The notes under the pieces: model-generated | Told to the model about the DNA's origin: nothing | The model's input: the letters and a program-made list of their open reading frames with translations, nothing else | Database searches by the model: none | Program-made: the position numbers and the translations under genes | Part shown: positions 45,043 through 54,397 of the stretch, in pieces | How the letters are laid out: every line of letters begins with the position of its first letter | How positions within the stretch are numbered: position 1 is the stretch's first letter | From: an uncultured delta proteobacterium | GTDB taxonomy: Bacteria > Desulfobacterota > WTBG01 > CAIYCZ01 > CAIRTM01 | NCBI GenBank assembly: GCA_903881505.1 | Contig: CAIRTM010000051.1 | Location: 1 to 55,896 of the forward strand | Direction of reading: 5' to 3' | Length of the DNA stretch: 55,896 nucleotides

Positions 45043-46272
45043 ATGAATTTTTTAGATCAGCACAACCACCCTTTTCTGAAGCAGGGTGACCGCCCGCATG
45101 TTTTTGTTGAACATGGTCTGGGGCCGTATGCCAACACCCGCGCGGCCCTGGCTCATTTCAACCTTGAGAACGTGCGCGGGAAAAACGTGCTGCTCAAGCC
45201 CAATGCGGGCCGCGCGGCCGCGCCCGGAGAAGGTATAACCACCGATCCCGGCGTGGTCGCCGCGGCAATCGATGCCTTTCAGGCCGCCGGCGCATCCGTG
45301 GCCGTCGGCGAGAGCCCTATCACCGGCGTGAAGGCCATGGATGCGCTCGAGGAGACCGGCATTGCCGCGGCAGCCCGTGAGCGGGGCTGCGCGCTGATAG
45401 ACCTGGACGCGCGGCCGCCGGTTGTCCGCTCCATTCCCGGCGCGCAGGCCCTTGATGCAATCAAAATCTGCGCCGACGTGCTGGAGTATGACGTCGTCGT
45501 GTCCATGCCTGTCATGAAAATGCACATGCATACCGGCGTAACGCTGGCGGTAAAGAACATGAAGGGCTGCCTGTGGCGGCGCAGCAAGGTTGACCTGCAC
45601 ATGCTGCCCGCGGCTCCCGGCAGCACGGAAAAACCTCTCAACATTGCCATTGCCGATTTGTCCGGTGTGCTGCGGCCCCATCTTGCCATCATCGACGGCA
45701 CCGTCGGCATGGAGGGTATGGGGCCCAGCGCAGGCACGCCCAGGCCGCTGGATGTCGTTGTCGCCGGCGCGGACCCGTTTGCCGCCGATGCCGTTGCCTG
45801 CGCCCTGATGGGGGTCGAACCTGAACAGATTGCCCATCTGCGACTCGGCGCGGAGCGGGGCTACGGCGTGATCGATCTTGCCCAAATACGGGTGACGCCT
45901 GAGAGCTGGCGTGAGCGGGCATGCGCTTTTGCGCCTGCCCCCGCAAGCATTGACATAGAATTCCCGGGCATCGAAATTCTCGACCGCAACTCCTGCAGCG
46001 CCTGCCAGTCAACCCTGCTGCTGTTTTTGAAACAGTACGGATCCGCCATTCTTGATTACTGTCCTGCCGGCAGCACGCTGAGCATTGCCATCGGATCGGG
46101 GCATGCCCAGCTTGCCGGCGGTACGATCTGCCTGGGCAACTGCACGGCCGCGCATCGCAACGGGCGCTGTTTTGTGGCCGGCTGCCCGCCGGTCGGCAGC
46201 GAGATACTGAAGGCGATTACCGGCCGCACGTCACTTGATTCAAGCAAGGTCAACACCGCGATCAAGGAGTAG
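45043..46272 (+). CDS. DUF362 domain protein with a cysteine-rich C-terminus
   Basis: A 409-residue protein. The first 310 residues are a DUF362 domain: GKNVLLKPNAGRAAAPGEGIT, VAVGESPITGVKAMDALEETG, VVSMPVMKMHMHTGVTLAVKNMKG, and ADPFAADAVACALMG are family blocks. DUF362 proteins are common in anaerobes and often carry a ferredoxin domain; none is seen here. Instead the tail holds seven cysteines (Cys318, 321, 340, 363, 367, 376, 381, in CSAC, CLGNC and CFVAGC), which could bind a metal or cluster. The function is not known. The gene has a GGAAA site and stands alone. Confidence 0.87.
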   Translation: MNFLDQHNHPFLKQGDRPHVFVEHGLGPYANTRAALAHFNLENVRGKNVLLKPNAGRAAAPGEGITTDPGVVAAAIDAFQAAGASVAVGESPITGVKAMDALEETGIAAAARERGCALIDLDARPPVVRSIPGAQALDAIKICADVLEYDVVVSMPVMKMHMHTGVTLAVKNMKGCLWRRSKVDLHMLPAAPGSTEKPLNIAIADLSGVLRPHLAIIDGTVGMEGMGPSAGTPRPLDVVVAGADPFAADAVACALMGVEPEQIAHLRLGAERGYGVIDLAQIRVTPESWRERACAFAPAPASIDIEFPGIEILDRNSCSACQSTLLLFLKQYGSAILDYCPAGSTLSIAIGSGHAQLAGGTICLGNCTAAHRNGRCFVAGCPPVGSEILKAITGRTSLDSSKVNTAIKE

Positions 46273-46389
46273 CGCGCTCACGGCATCCGGACAAACCGGG
46301 TTTTGTGAGAAGCAAAGAACGTGCCCGCGGCGCATCCGGGCCGTGCTGAAAAATATATCAGGCCCGCGTTATTTTTGTGGACATTCCAC

Positions 46390-46421
46390 TTGACAGTATG
46401 CTACATGCATGAACATACATT
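46390..46421 (+). promoter_or_regulatory. Candidate promoter of the HU gene
   Basis: A consensus -35 TTGACA at 46390-46395 is followed by TACATT at 46416-46421 with a 20-base spacer; the downstream element could also be read slightly earlier. The HU ATG is at 46444 with AAAGGAG eight bases before it. Confidence 0.35.
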
Positions 46422-46443
46422 CACCTTTCACAAAGGAGTTGTT

Positions 46444-46734
46444 ATGGCTACCGTAAAACCGTTGACCAAGGCACAAGTGGTATCGCAGCTCGCAGAGAAG
46501 CTCTCCATGACCAAGAAAAACGCCGGTGCCGTGCTTGACGCGCTTGCCGACCTGGCCTGCAAGGAAACGAAGAAGAAGGGCTCCTTTGTACTGCCCGGCT
46601 TCGGTAAACTGGTGAAGGTGCAGCGCAAGGCCCGCACCGGCCGCAATCCCGCCACGGGCGAGGCTATCAAGATAAAGGCCAAGACGGTCGTGAAATTCCG
46701 GGTTGCCAAGGCCTGCAAGGACGCGATCCTGTAA
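46444..46734 (+). CDS. HU/IHF-type DNA-binding protein
   Basis: A 96-residue member of the HU family. The helical front (KAQVVSQLAEKLSMTKKNAGAVLDALADLA) is followed by the beta arms with FVLPGFGKLVKVQRKARTGRNPATGEAIKI, including the tip RNPATGE with its proline. It bends and compacts DNA. The N-terminus has an extra Lys-Pro-Leu stretch seen in several Deltaproteobacterial paralogues. The start is fixed by AAAGGAG. Confidence 0.93.
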   Translation: MATVKPLTKAQVVSQLAEKLSMTKKNAGAVLDALADLACKETKKKGSFVLPGFGKLVKVQRKARTGRNPATGEAIKIKAKTVVKFRVAKACKDAIL

Positions 46735-46890
46735 TCACACCGGGGCAGCAGTAACGGTGCGTTAGCGTAAACGCACGCACAGCATGCAAGCAGTCTGTAT
46801 GGGGTAACGCCCGGCCGAACCGACGTACGGGAGCGCGGGTGGTATTGCCGGTGTATCCTGTACCCGACAGACGGCGGAGGTTGAAAATAC

Positions 46891-46926
46891 GAAGCACTTG
46901 CGCCGTAAGGACGTAAGTGCTTCTTT
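46891..46926 (+). terminator. Probable terminator after the HU gene
   Basis: Arms GAAGCACTTGCG and CGTAAGTGCTTC form a 12-base stem with one mismatch and a 9-base loop, followed by TTT. It lies 157 bases past the HU stop and just before the membrane-protein gene. Confidence 0.45.
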
Positions 46927-46967
46927 GCTGCATGCGCAGCCAACGCTGCCCGCATGAATATTTTTGC

Positions 46968-47468
46968 ATGACGCCGACAACGCATATAGCCTCATCCTGC
47001 CTTCTTGCAGCTGTAATGGTGCGTTCCGGGTCAGGGGAGGCTGTCGTGTCTGGCGTGCTGAGCATCGGCTCTCTCGCGCTGCATTATGCGCTCGACTGTA
47101 TCCCCCACGGCTTCATCACCACCCCCTGGACCATTTTTAAAAGATTCCTTCCGACCGCTGTCGAACTGGTCCCCGGGCCGCTGATACTGGCAGGCTCGGT
47201 TGCAGCCTTCGGACACCCGTTTCTTTTTCTGCTTGCGGCAAGTTTCAGTCTGCTGCCGGACCTGTGCTCGACACTGGTCTGGCAGCACGGCAGGGGATCA
47301 AAGCTTCCTCCCGTGCGCGCCCTGCACCGGCTGCATAGAAAAGTTCACTGGTTTGAAACTGATCACCCCGACGGCAGCGTTACCCACATGTTTCCCAACC
47401 GGCCGCTGCTTGTTTTTGAGGCCTGCCTGCTTGTGCTGATCCTCGGCGCTCTCGTTGCGCTGGCCTGA
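46968..47468 (+). CDS. Hypothetical membrane protein with a metal-binding-hydrolase-like pattern
   Basis: A 166-residue protein with hydrophobic helices at both ends and one in the middle. TPTTHIASSCLLAAV near the start and LALHYALDCIPHG later recall the YdjM-like membrane proteins called metal-dependent hydrolases, which have H-x-(L/I) near the start and D-x2-PH further on. The middle RALHRLHRKVHWFETDHP is His-rich. The function is unproven. The ribosome-binding site is weak, so the start is uncertain, but starts at 46917 would break the pattern. It precedes recC by 86 bases. Confidence 0.6.
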   Translation: MTPTTHIASSCLLAAVMVRSGSGEAVVSGVLSIGSLALHYALDCIPHGFITTPWTIFKRFLPTAVELVPGPLILAGSVAAFGHPFLFLLAASFSLLPDLCSTLVWQHGRGSKLPPVRALHRLHRKVHWFETDHPDGSVTHMFPNRPLLVFEACLLVLILGALVALA

Positions 47469-47554
47469 GAACCGAAACAGGCGGGGCGCACGCGCTTTGC
47501 GCCTGGTTGTGCTATATGGTATGACTGCAGCATAAAGGCGCGCGGGGACAAGGC

Positions 47555-50500
47555 ATGGCACTTGAGCTGATCTGCGGCAACCGCATGGAGTTCCTGGCTG
47601 AAGAGCTGGCGGACGAACTGCGCCGCACGCCCGAAGACCCGCTTGCGGTTGAAACCGTCATCGTGCACGGGCCCGCCATGCAGCGCTGGCTGTCGCTGCG
47701 CCTGGCGCGCACGCTCGGCATCTGCGCCAACACCCGCTTTGAATATCCCAATGCGGCCATATCGGCCCTGCTGCGCCGGGTGCTTCCCGGACAGCCGGAA
47801 ACATCCCCGTTCGAGCCGGACGTTCTTGCCTGGCGAGTGCTGGAGCTGCTGCCTGCATGCCTCAGTCTTCCTGTGTTCGCGCCGGTTGCCGCCTACCTGA
47901 GGCAGGCAACCCCGCGAATGAGCTTCCAGCTTGCCGTGCGCATAGCGGCGGCATTCGACCAGTACCTCATCTACCGGCCGGAAATGATCGAAGCCTGGCA
48001 GGCGGGCAGGCTCGTAACCGGCGCCCGGGCCGAGGAGGCCTGGCAGGCCGAGCTGTGGCGGCGTCTGAACAGTGGCATTGGCAAACCCCACCGGCTCGGC
48101 CTTGTGCGCTCTCTGCTCGATGCCCTCGCATCGCAGCCCGGACTCAAAAGCCTTCTTCCCGCGCGCCTTTCAATGTTCGGCATATCCTACCTGCCGCGGT
48201 TTCATGTGGAATTCTTCGACCGGCTCTCAACACACATGCCTGTGCGCATGTACGCGCTCAATCCCTGCCGTGAGTACTGGGGCGAGATCGTCTCTGAGGC
48301 CCGGGCCGCGCGGCTGAGCCGTACAGGCCTTGCCGAAGAGCTGTACTTTGAACAGGGCAATCCCCTGCTGGCAGCCTGGGGCGCGCACGGGTGCGAGTTT
48401 TTCAACTGTGCGGCAGGCATGAACCTCCCCGTGCGTGAATGTTTTGAAGAGGATCTGCCACATACCATGCTGGGCTTTCTGCAGTCGGACATTCTCAGCC
48501 TCATCGACCGCAGGAGCCCCGGATGCGAACCGCAGGCATGCTCCGGGCACGATTGGAGCGTGCAGGTGCACTCCTGCCATAGTGCGATGCGCGAGCTTGA
48601 GGTGCTGCACGACCGCCTGCTTGACCTGTTCTGCGCCCGCCCGGACCTGCGGCCCGATGACGTGCTGGTGCTGACGCCGGACATGCAGCTCTACGCGCCC
48701 TGCATCCGGGCCGTGTTCGGCACGGCCGACGCAGGCGATATACCCTTCAGCATCGCCGACCGCCCGCTTTCCGGCACGGCAGCGATGGCGGGCGCCTTTC
48801 AGGCCCTGCTCCGGCTGCCCGGCAGCCGCATGCGCGTCTCCGATGTGCTGCCGCTGCTTGAATGCCCGGCCGTGCAACGGCGCTTCGGGCTGTCGCCGGA
48901 AGACGTCGAGCTGCTGCAGGACTGGATCGGAGAGACGCGCATCTGCTGGGCGCTTGATGAGAATGACCGGCAGGCGGCAGGCGTGCCGGGAACACATGAA
49001 AATACCTGGCGCTTCGGCATTGAGCGCATGCTTCTTGGATACGCCATGGATGAAAATGATGGCATGTTCGAGGGCGTGCTTCCCTTTGACGGCATGTCCT
49101 CAGATGCCGCCCTTTTGGCCGGGCAGCTTGCGGACATGCTGGAGGAATTGAAGTCTTTCAGAAGGGCCGCTTCCGCCGAGCATACCCTTGCCGGCTGGAG
49201 CGCGCTCCTGCAGGAGTTGCTGCAGGGTTTTTTCGAGCCTGCCGACGAAGACCGGTACGCATGGAGTCAGCTGCAAAACTGCGCTTTGCGGCCGGGCCTG
49301 CTGCAGGAGCAGGCGGGCTTTGACAGGCCCGTTGCCTTTGAAGTGCTGCTTGAATTTCTGGGCCGTGAACTGGCGGGCGCGCGGCACCCGGCCGGTTTTT
49401 TTTCCGGCTCCGTGACATTCGCCGAGATGCAGCCCATGCGCGGCATTCCCTTCCGGATCATCTGCCTGATCGGCATGAATGACCGTGCATTTCCCCGGCA
49501 GGCATTCCCGCCCGGCTTTAACCTGATAGCGCACACGCGCCGGCCCGGCGACCGCGAGAGAGGCAAGGACGACCGCTACATGTTCCTCGAGGCCCTGCTG
49601 AGCGCGCGCGATGCGTTCATCGTCACCTATACCGGGCAGAGCCAGCAGGACAACGCGCCTCTGCCGCCGAGCGTGCTGGTAAGCGAACTGCTTGATACGC
49701 TGGAATGCTCGTGCCGCATAGACGGGCGCAGCCCGCGTGAACATATGTTTTTCAAACACCATGTACAGCAGTTCAATGCACACTATTTTACGCCCGGAGC
49801 GCGCGAGCAGTCCTTCTCGGCCCGGTACTGCGCCTGCGCGCGCGCACTGGCCGAAGGGCCGGCACAGGCGCAGGATTTTTTTGACCGGCCGCTGCCCCGG
49901 CTGGAGGGCCCCCTGGCCCTGGGCGTTGACGACCTCGTGCGCTTTTTTAAAAACCCTCCTCAATGCCTGCTGCGCGAGCGGCTGAACGTAGGCCTTGATC
50001 CGCAGGTTCTCAGTATTGCCGAACGTGAAAGCTTCCGGCTCGGCAGCCTTGAGAACTACACACTGGAACAGGAACTGCTGGCGGAGCTGATGGAGCAGCG
50101 CGGCGCGAACAGCTCATATGCGCGCAGCGCGGCCCGGGGCATGCTGCCGCACGGTCCTGCCGGGCGCGCCGCCTGGGAAATCGCTTTGCGCGCGGTCGGG
50201 TCGTTCGCAGCGGACGTGCGCAGGGCCGGGCTTGCGGGCGCACAGGCAGAGATCCGGCAGGTGGAAGTCGGGCTGGGTGAGTGCACGCTGAGCGCCGCGC
50301 TGCGGCTTCAGGCAGGCGGCCGCCTTGTGCGCATGCGCCATGCCAGGTTAAAGCCGAAAGATTTCCTGAGGATTTGGCTCGACTACCTGGTCCTGTGCTG
50401 CGCGTCCGGCAGCGCCGTGCTGCCCGCCGTGATTGCCGGCCTTGACCCCGGCGCGGGCGAAAAAACCCGGATTTGGCATTTCAGCCCGGTTAATGATCCG

Positions 50501-50797
50501 CATTCCGTGCTGGCCCGCCTTCTCGACCTGTATTACGAGGGCATGTGCGCCCCGCTTGTCTTCATGCCCAAGGCCTCCTTTGCCTATGCCGAGGCCCTGC
50601 ACAGCGGGAAAACGCAGCGGGATGCCCGCTCGGCCGCAGCAAGAAGCCTTGAGCGCGGCGAGCACAGGGACAGTGAACTTGACGACCCCCATTTCGGCCG
50701 TTTTTTCGACGAAAGCATCGTTGAAATTCCGGACTTTGACCGCTGCGCCCGCGCGGTGTTCGGTCCGATCCTGGAACATTGCCGGAAACACGAGTGA
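47555..50797 (+). CDS. recC: Exodeoxyribonuclease V gamma subunit RecC
   Basis: The Chi-recognising subunit of the RecBCD helicase-nuclease. The 1080-residue protein is close to E. coli RecC in length (1122). GPAMQRWLSLRLARTLGICANTRFEYPNAAI near the start is the RecC signature; SIADRPLSG and ICLIGMNDRAFPRQ are further family blocks. RecC has no active helicase sites. The start ATG follows GGGG-rich DNA. The recB ATG comes six bases after the recC stop, the usual gene order without ptrA. Confidence 0.94.
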   Translation: MALELICGNRMEFLAEELADELRRTPEDPLAVETVIVHGPAMQRWLSLRLARTLGICANTRFEYPNAAISALLRRVLPGQPETSPFEPDVLAWRVLELLPACLSLPVFAPVAAYLRQATPRMSFQLAVRIAAAFDQYLIYRPEMIEAWQAGRLVTGARAEEAWQAELWRRLNSGIGKPHRLGLVRSLLDALASQPGLKSLLPARLSMFGISYLPRFHVEFFDRLSTHMPVRMYALNPCREYWGEIVSEARAARLSRTGLAEELYFEQGNPLLAAWGAHGCEFFNCAAGMNLPVRECFEEDLPHTMLGFLQSDILSLIDRRSPGCEPQACSGHDWSVQVHSCHSAMRELEVLHDRLLDLFCARPDLRPDDVLVLTPDMQLYAPCIRAVFGTADAGDIPFSIADRPLSGTAAMAGAFQALLRLPGSRMRVSDVLPLLECPAVQRRFGLSPEDVELLQDWIGETRICWALDENDRQAAGVPGTHENTWRFGIERMLLGYAMDENDGMFEGVLPFDGMSSDAALLAGQLADMLEELKSFRRAASAEHTLAGWSALLQELLQGFFEPADEDRYAWSQLQNCALRPGLLQEQAGFDRPVAFEVLLEFLGRELAGARHPAGFFSGSVTFAEMQPMRGIPFRIICLIGMNDRAFPRQAFPPGFNLIAHTRRPGDRERGKDDRYMFLEALLSARDAFIVTYTGQSQQDNAPLPPSVLVSELLDTLECSCRIDGRSPREHMFFKHHVQQFNAHYFTPGAREQSFSARYCACARALAEGPAQAQDFFDRPLPRLEGPLALGVDDLVRFFKNPPQCLLRERLNVGLDPQVLSIAERESFRLGSLENYTLEQELLAELMEQRGANSSYARSAARGMLPHGPAGRAAWEIALRAVGSFAADVRRAGLAGAQAEIRQVEVGLGECTLSAALRLQAGGRLVRMRHARLKPKDFLRIWLDYLVLCCASGSAVLPAVIAGLDPGAGEKTRIWHFSPVNDPHSVLARLLDLYYEGMCAPLVFMPKASFAYAEALHSGKTQRDARSAAARSLERGEHRDSELDDPHFGRFFDESIVEIPDFDRCARAVFGPILEHCRKHE

Positions 50798-50803
50798 GCA
50801 CGC

Positions 50804-53800
50804 ATGCACCTTCTTGACAGCAATGACATTGCGCTTTCCGGCACGCACCTGATCGAGGCCAGCGCGGGCACCGGTAAAACCTACACCATCACCACGCTGG
50901 TGCTGCGCCTGCTTACCGAGGGCGGCCTGCCGATCGATGCCGTCTGCGTGGTGACCTTTACCGAGGCCGCCACAGCCGAGCTGCGCGAGCGCATCCGCAC
51001 GCGCATTAAAAACGTCCTTGCCGGGCTCTGCGCAGCGGCCGCAGAAGAGGACCCGTTTCTTGAGACCCGCCGGGCGCTACCGCCTGATATCCATGAGCTC
51101 TGGCGCAGGCGTTTGCAGCAGGCCCTGTCGCGCTTTGACGAGGCTGCAATTTACACCATCCACGGCTTTTGCCGCCGCCTGCTGTGCGATTTCGCCTATG
51201 AAAGCGGCATGCAGTTCGACACCGAACTCGTGACCGCGCAGGAGCAGCTGGTGCAGGAAACGGTCGATGATTTCTGGCGCCGCAATACCGCGGGCGCATC
51301 TGCGCTGCTGAGCGCATTCCTGCTGGAGAAAAAGATCGACCCCGACAGCCTGAAAAAACTGGCCGAACAGGTGCTTCGCAATCCGCTCATGCGCGTTGTG
51401 CCCGCGGTTGAACCACTCGACACGGCCGGGGCCGAAGGCGGCTATGCAGCCGCCTTTAGTGCTGCCGCGCAGCTGTGGCTGGGCCGGCGCGATAACGCGA
51501 AAAACCTGCTCCTTGGCAGCGAAAGCTTGAACAGGGCAACGTATAAGACCGCCTCGATCAATACCTGGTGCGAGGAGCTTGACGCCTTTTTCGGCCCGGG
51601 TGACCCTCTGGGACTGCCGCCTGAGGCTGTCGAAAAATTCAGCGCCGATTTCCTTGAGAAAAAAACCAAAAAAAACTGCCCTCCTCCGCGGCATGCCTTT
51701 TTTGATGCGGCGCAGCAGCTCCTGGATGCGTCCGGGGAGCTTCGCTCCTGTTTTGAGCGCTATGTGCTGTACCTCAAAACCGCTTTGTGCGCCGGCGTGC
51801 GCGGCGGCATCACGCGGCGAAAGCACGAGCAGAATATCCAGTTTTTCGATGACCTGCTGCTGCGCGTACATGAGAGCCTTGGCGGCCCCGGCGGGAAGTC
51901 GTTCGCGCAGCGGGTGCGCTCACGGTTCCGCGCTGCCCTGATCGACGAGTTTCAGGATACTGATCAGCTGCAGTATGAAATTTTCAAGGCGATATTTGAG
52001 CATCCTGACGCAGCGCTTTTTTTTATCGGCGATCCCAAGCAGGCCATCTACAGCTTCCGCAGCGCCGATGTTTTTACCTATCTCGAGGCTGCCGACGGCA
52101 CGCACAGCCGGCAAACCCTTGGCACCAACTGGCGGTCAACGCCGGGACTGCTGCGCGCGCTTGAGCTTGTGTTCAACGGGCATCCGTCTCCCTTCGCGCT
52201 GGAGCGGATAGCATTTGTCCCGGTGCAGCCGGCCGAAGGCGCCCGGGGCCCGCTTGTGATCAGGGGAGAAAGTACGCCCCCGCTGCAGGTGCGCCTGCTT
52301 GACTGCGCCAAAGAGCGCGGCGCTAAAAAAGGAGTGCTGCTCACATCGCAGGCCCGCAGCGCGATCTGTGACGATATGGCAGGCGAGATTGCGGCCCTGC
52401 TTGACGGCAGCGCGGCTCTTGACGGCCGTGCGGTTGAGCCTGCCGATATCGCCGTGCTGGTCAGGACACATGCGCAGGCCCGCATGGCGCAGGCCGCGCT
52501 GCTCAGGGGCGGCGTTGCCTGCATTGTGCAGAACAGCGGCAGCGTGTTCGCATCACGTGAGGCTGCCGACATGGCCCTGGTCCTGGCGGGGGTTGCAGCC
52601 CCGGAAAGCAGCCGCATGGTGCGCTCGGCGCTTGCGACCCGGCTGCTGGGGTACACGGCCGGCCGGATCCTCGCGCTGGCTGAAGACGCGGCCCTGTGGC
52701 AGGCCGAGCTTGAGCGCTTCGCCATCTTCAACCGGCTGTGGCGAACCGATGGCTTCAGCGCAATGCTGCGTTCGCTGCTGCTTGCATACGAGGTGCTGCC
52801 GCGGCTTACGGGCCTGCCGGGCGGCGAGCGCAGTGTTACCAATGTGCTGCACCTGGCCGAACTGCTGCAGGAGCAAAGCACGCGTGCCGGCGCGGGCATG
52901 TGGGAGCTGCAGCGCTGGTTTTCCCGCCAGCTCGCCCAGGATGAAGAAGACAGCGAGGCCTTTTTGCTGAGGCTTGAAAGCGACCGCCGCGCCGTGCGCA
53001 TCATGACCATGTTCAAAAGCAAGGGCCTTGAGTTCGAGATCGTGTTCTGCCCGTTCATCTGGGACGGCTCAAAAGCCAAAAACGACGCTCTCGTGTACCA
53101 TGACGACCACGGCGTTCGCGCGCTTGATCTGGGTTCCGACCGGATCGACGAGCACCGCCATCAGGCTGAAATCGAACGGCTGGCCGAGAACCTGCGTCTT
53201 CTCTATGTCGCCCTGACCCGCGCGAAAAGGCGCTGCTGCTTGTACTGGGGGGCCCTGCCCGGTGCAGAAACCTCGGCCCCGGCCTGGCTTTTTCACAGCC
53301 GCGACAGCGCAGGCCCTCCCGGGCCCGGTGCGCTTGCGCAGAAATTTTTCGAGCTCAGCGATGCCGATATTTTCGAGCACATGCAGGCCCTGGCCGGGCA
53401 GGTCCCCGGCTGCATGGAGGTGTGCAGGGTGCGGCCGGCAGGCGCCGCGGTCCCGGTCGCACATCAGGCGCACGCGGCTGAACTCGCCTGCAGGGTTTTT
53501 GAAGGCCGCATCAGTGTGCCCTGGCGCATTACGAGCTTCTCCGCGCTTGTCTCGGGCCGCCCGCACGAGGCCGAGCTGCAGGAGCGTGACAGCGACGAGC
53601 ATGCAGCCGAGTCGCCTTCTGCCTCCGCCGGGTCCAAGGGGCCCGAGAGCCTGCCGCCCGGGGCCGGAACCGGCACCATGCTGCATGAAGCGCTTGAGCG
53701 TTTTTCGTTTGCGCGCGGGCGGACGCCTGAACTTGAAACCCTGGTGGCTGAAACCCTTGCAGGCCATCAGTTTGACCGGGCCTGGCGCGATGTCGTGGCC

Positions 53801-54397
53801 GATATGCTCTGCCGCACCGCCTGCCAGAGCCTTGCCTCGCCTTTCGGAGCCTTCTGCCTTGCCGATACCGCAGCCGGCTGCCGCGTGAGCGAAATGGGCT
53901 TTCACCTGCCGCTCAGGCGCACCGCGCCGCAGGGCCTGCAGGCCCTGTTTGCCGGGAGAAGGATCCCGGATGTGCCGGAAGGTTTCAGCAGCGAGTTCGG
54001 CCGCTTGACCTTTTCCCCGGTGCAGGGATTCCTGAAAGGCTTCATCGACCTGGTGTTCAGCCACGACGGCCGGTTTTACCTGATCGACTGGAAATCAAAC
54101 CTGCTCGGGCCTGACGCGGAGAGCTATTGCAGGCAGCGGCTCGGCGCGGTCATGGCCCGCGATTACTACATCCTGCAGTACCATCTCTACGCGCTTGCCC
54201 TGCATGCCTATCTCGGATGCCGGCAGCCGGGCTATTGCTATGAAGAGCATTTCGGCGGCGTGTTCTACGTGTTCCTGCGCGGCCTGCGTCCTGACGGCGA
54301 TCCTGACTGCGGCGTGTTTTACGACCGCCCTGAAGGCGCTTTCATGCAGGCCATGGCAGGAGCCCTGATCGACACGGGAGAAATTCATGGGAGCTGA
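50804..54397 (+). CDS. recB: Exodeoxyribonuclease V beta subunit RecB
   Basis: The 3'-5' helicase and nuclease subunit of RecBCD. The 1197-residue protein (E. coli 1180) has Walker A ASAGTGKTYTITTL (about residues 19-32), the UvrD-type DEFQDTD box, and DPKQAIYSFR, VRIMTMFKSKGLEFEIVF and LRLLYVALTRAKRR of superfamily 1. Its C-terminal nuclease domain has FIDLVFSHDGRFYLIDWKSN with the catalytic Asp and Lys. The stop overlaps the recD start region by 11 bases, so the genes are translationally linked. Confidence 0.95.
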   Translation: MHLLDSNDIALSGTHLIEASAGTGKTYTITTLVLRLLTEGGLPIDAVCVVTFTEAATAELRERIRTRIKNVLAGLCAAAAEEDPFLETRRALPPDIHELWRRRLQQALSRFDEAAIYTIHGFCRRLLCDFAYESGMQFDTELVTAQEQLVQETVDDFWRRNTAGASALLSAFLLEKKIDPDSLKKLAEQVLRNPLMRVVPAVEPLDTAGAEGGYAAAFSAAAQLWLGRRDNAKNLLLGSESLNRATYKTASINTWCEELDAFFGPGDPLGLPPEAVEKFSADFLEKKTKKNCPPPRHAFFDAAQQLLDASGELRSCFERYVLYLKTALCAGVRGGITRRKHEQNIQFFDDLLLRVHESLGGPGGKSFAQRVRSRFRAALIDEFQDTDQLQYEIFKAIFEHPDAALFFIGDPKQAIYSFRSADVFTYLEAADGTHSRQTLGTNWRSTPGLLRALELVFNGHPSPFALERIAFVPVQPAEGARGPLVIRGESTPPLQVRLLDCAKERGAKKGVLLTSQARSAICDDMAGEIAALLDGSAALDGRAVEPADIAVLVRTHAQARMAQAALLRGGVACIVQNSGSVFASREAADMALVLAGVAAPESSRMVRSALATRLLGYTAGRILALAEDAALWQAELERFAIFNRLWRTDGFSAMLRSLLLAYEVLPRLTGLPGGERSVTNVLHLAELLQEQSTRAGAGMWELQRWFSRQLAQDEEDSEAFLLRLESDRRAVRIMTMFKSKGLEFEIVFCPFIWDGSKAKNDALVYHDDHGVRALDLGSDRIDEHRHQAEIERLAENLRLLYVALTRAKRRCCLYWGALPGAETSAPAWLFHSRDSAGPPGPGALAQKFFELSDADIFEHMQALAGQVPGCMEVCRVRPAGAAVPVAHQAHAAELACRVFEGRISVPWRITSFSALVSGRPHEAELQERDSDEHAAESPSASAGSKGPESLPPGAGTGTMLHEALERFSFARGRTPELETLVAETLAGHQFDRAWRDVVADMLCRTACQSLASPFGAFCLADTAAGCRVSEMGFHLPLRRTAPQGLQALFAGRRIPDVPEGFSSEFGRLTFSPVQGFLKGFIDLVFSHDGRFYLIDWKSNLLGPDAESYCRQRLGAVMARDYYILQYHLYALALHAYLGCRQPGYCYEEHFGGVFYVFLRGLRPDGDPDCGVFYDRPEGAFMQAMAGALIDTGEIHGS

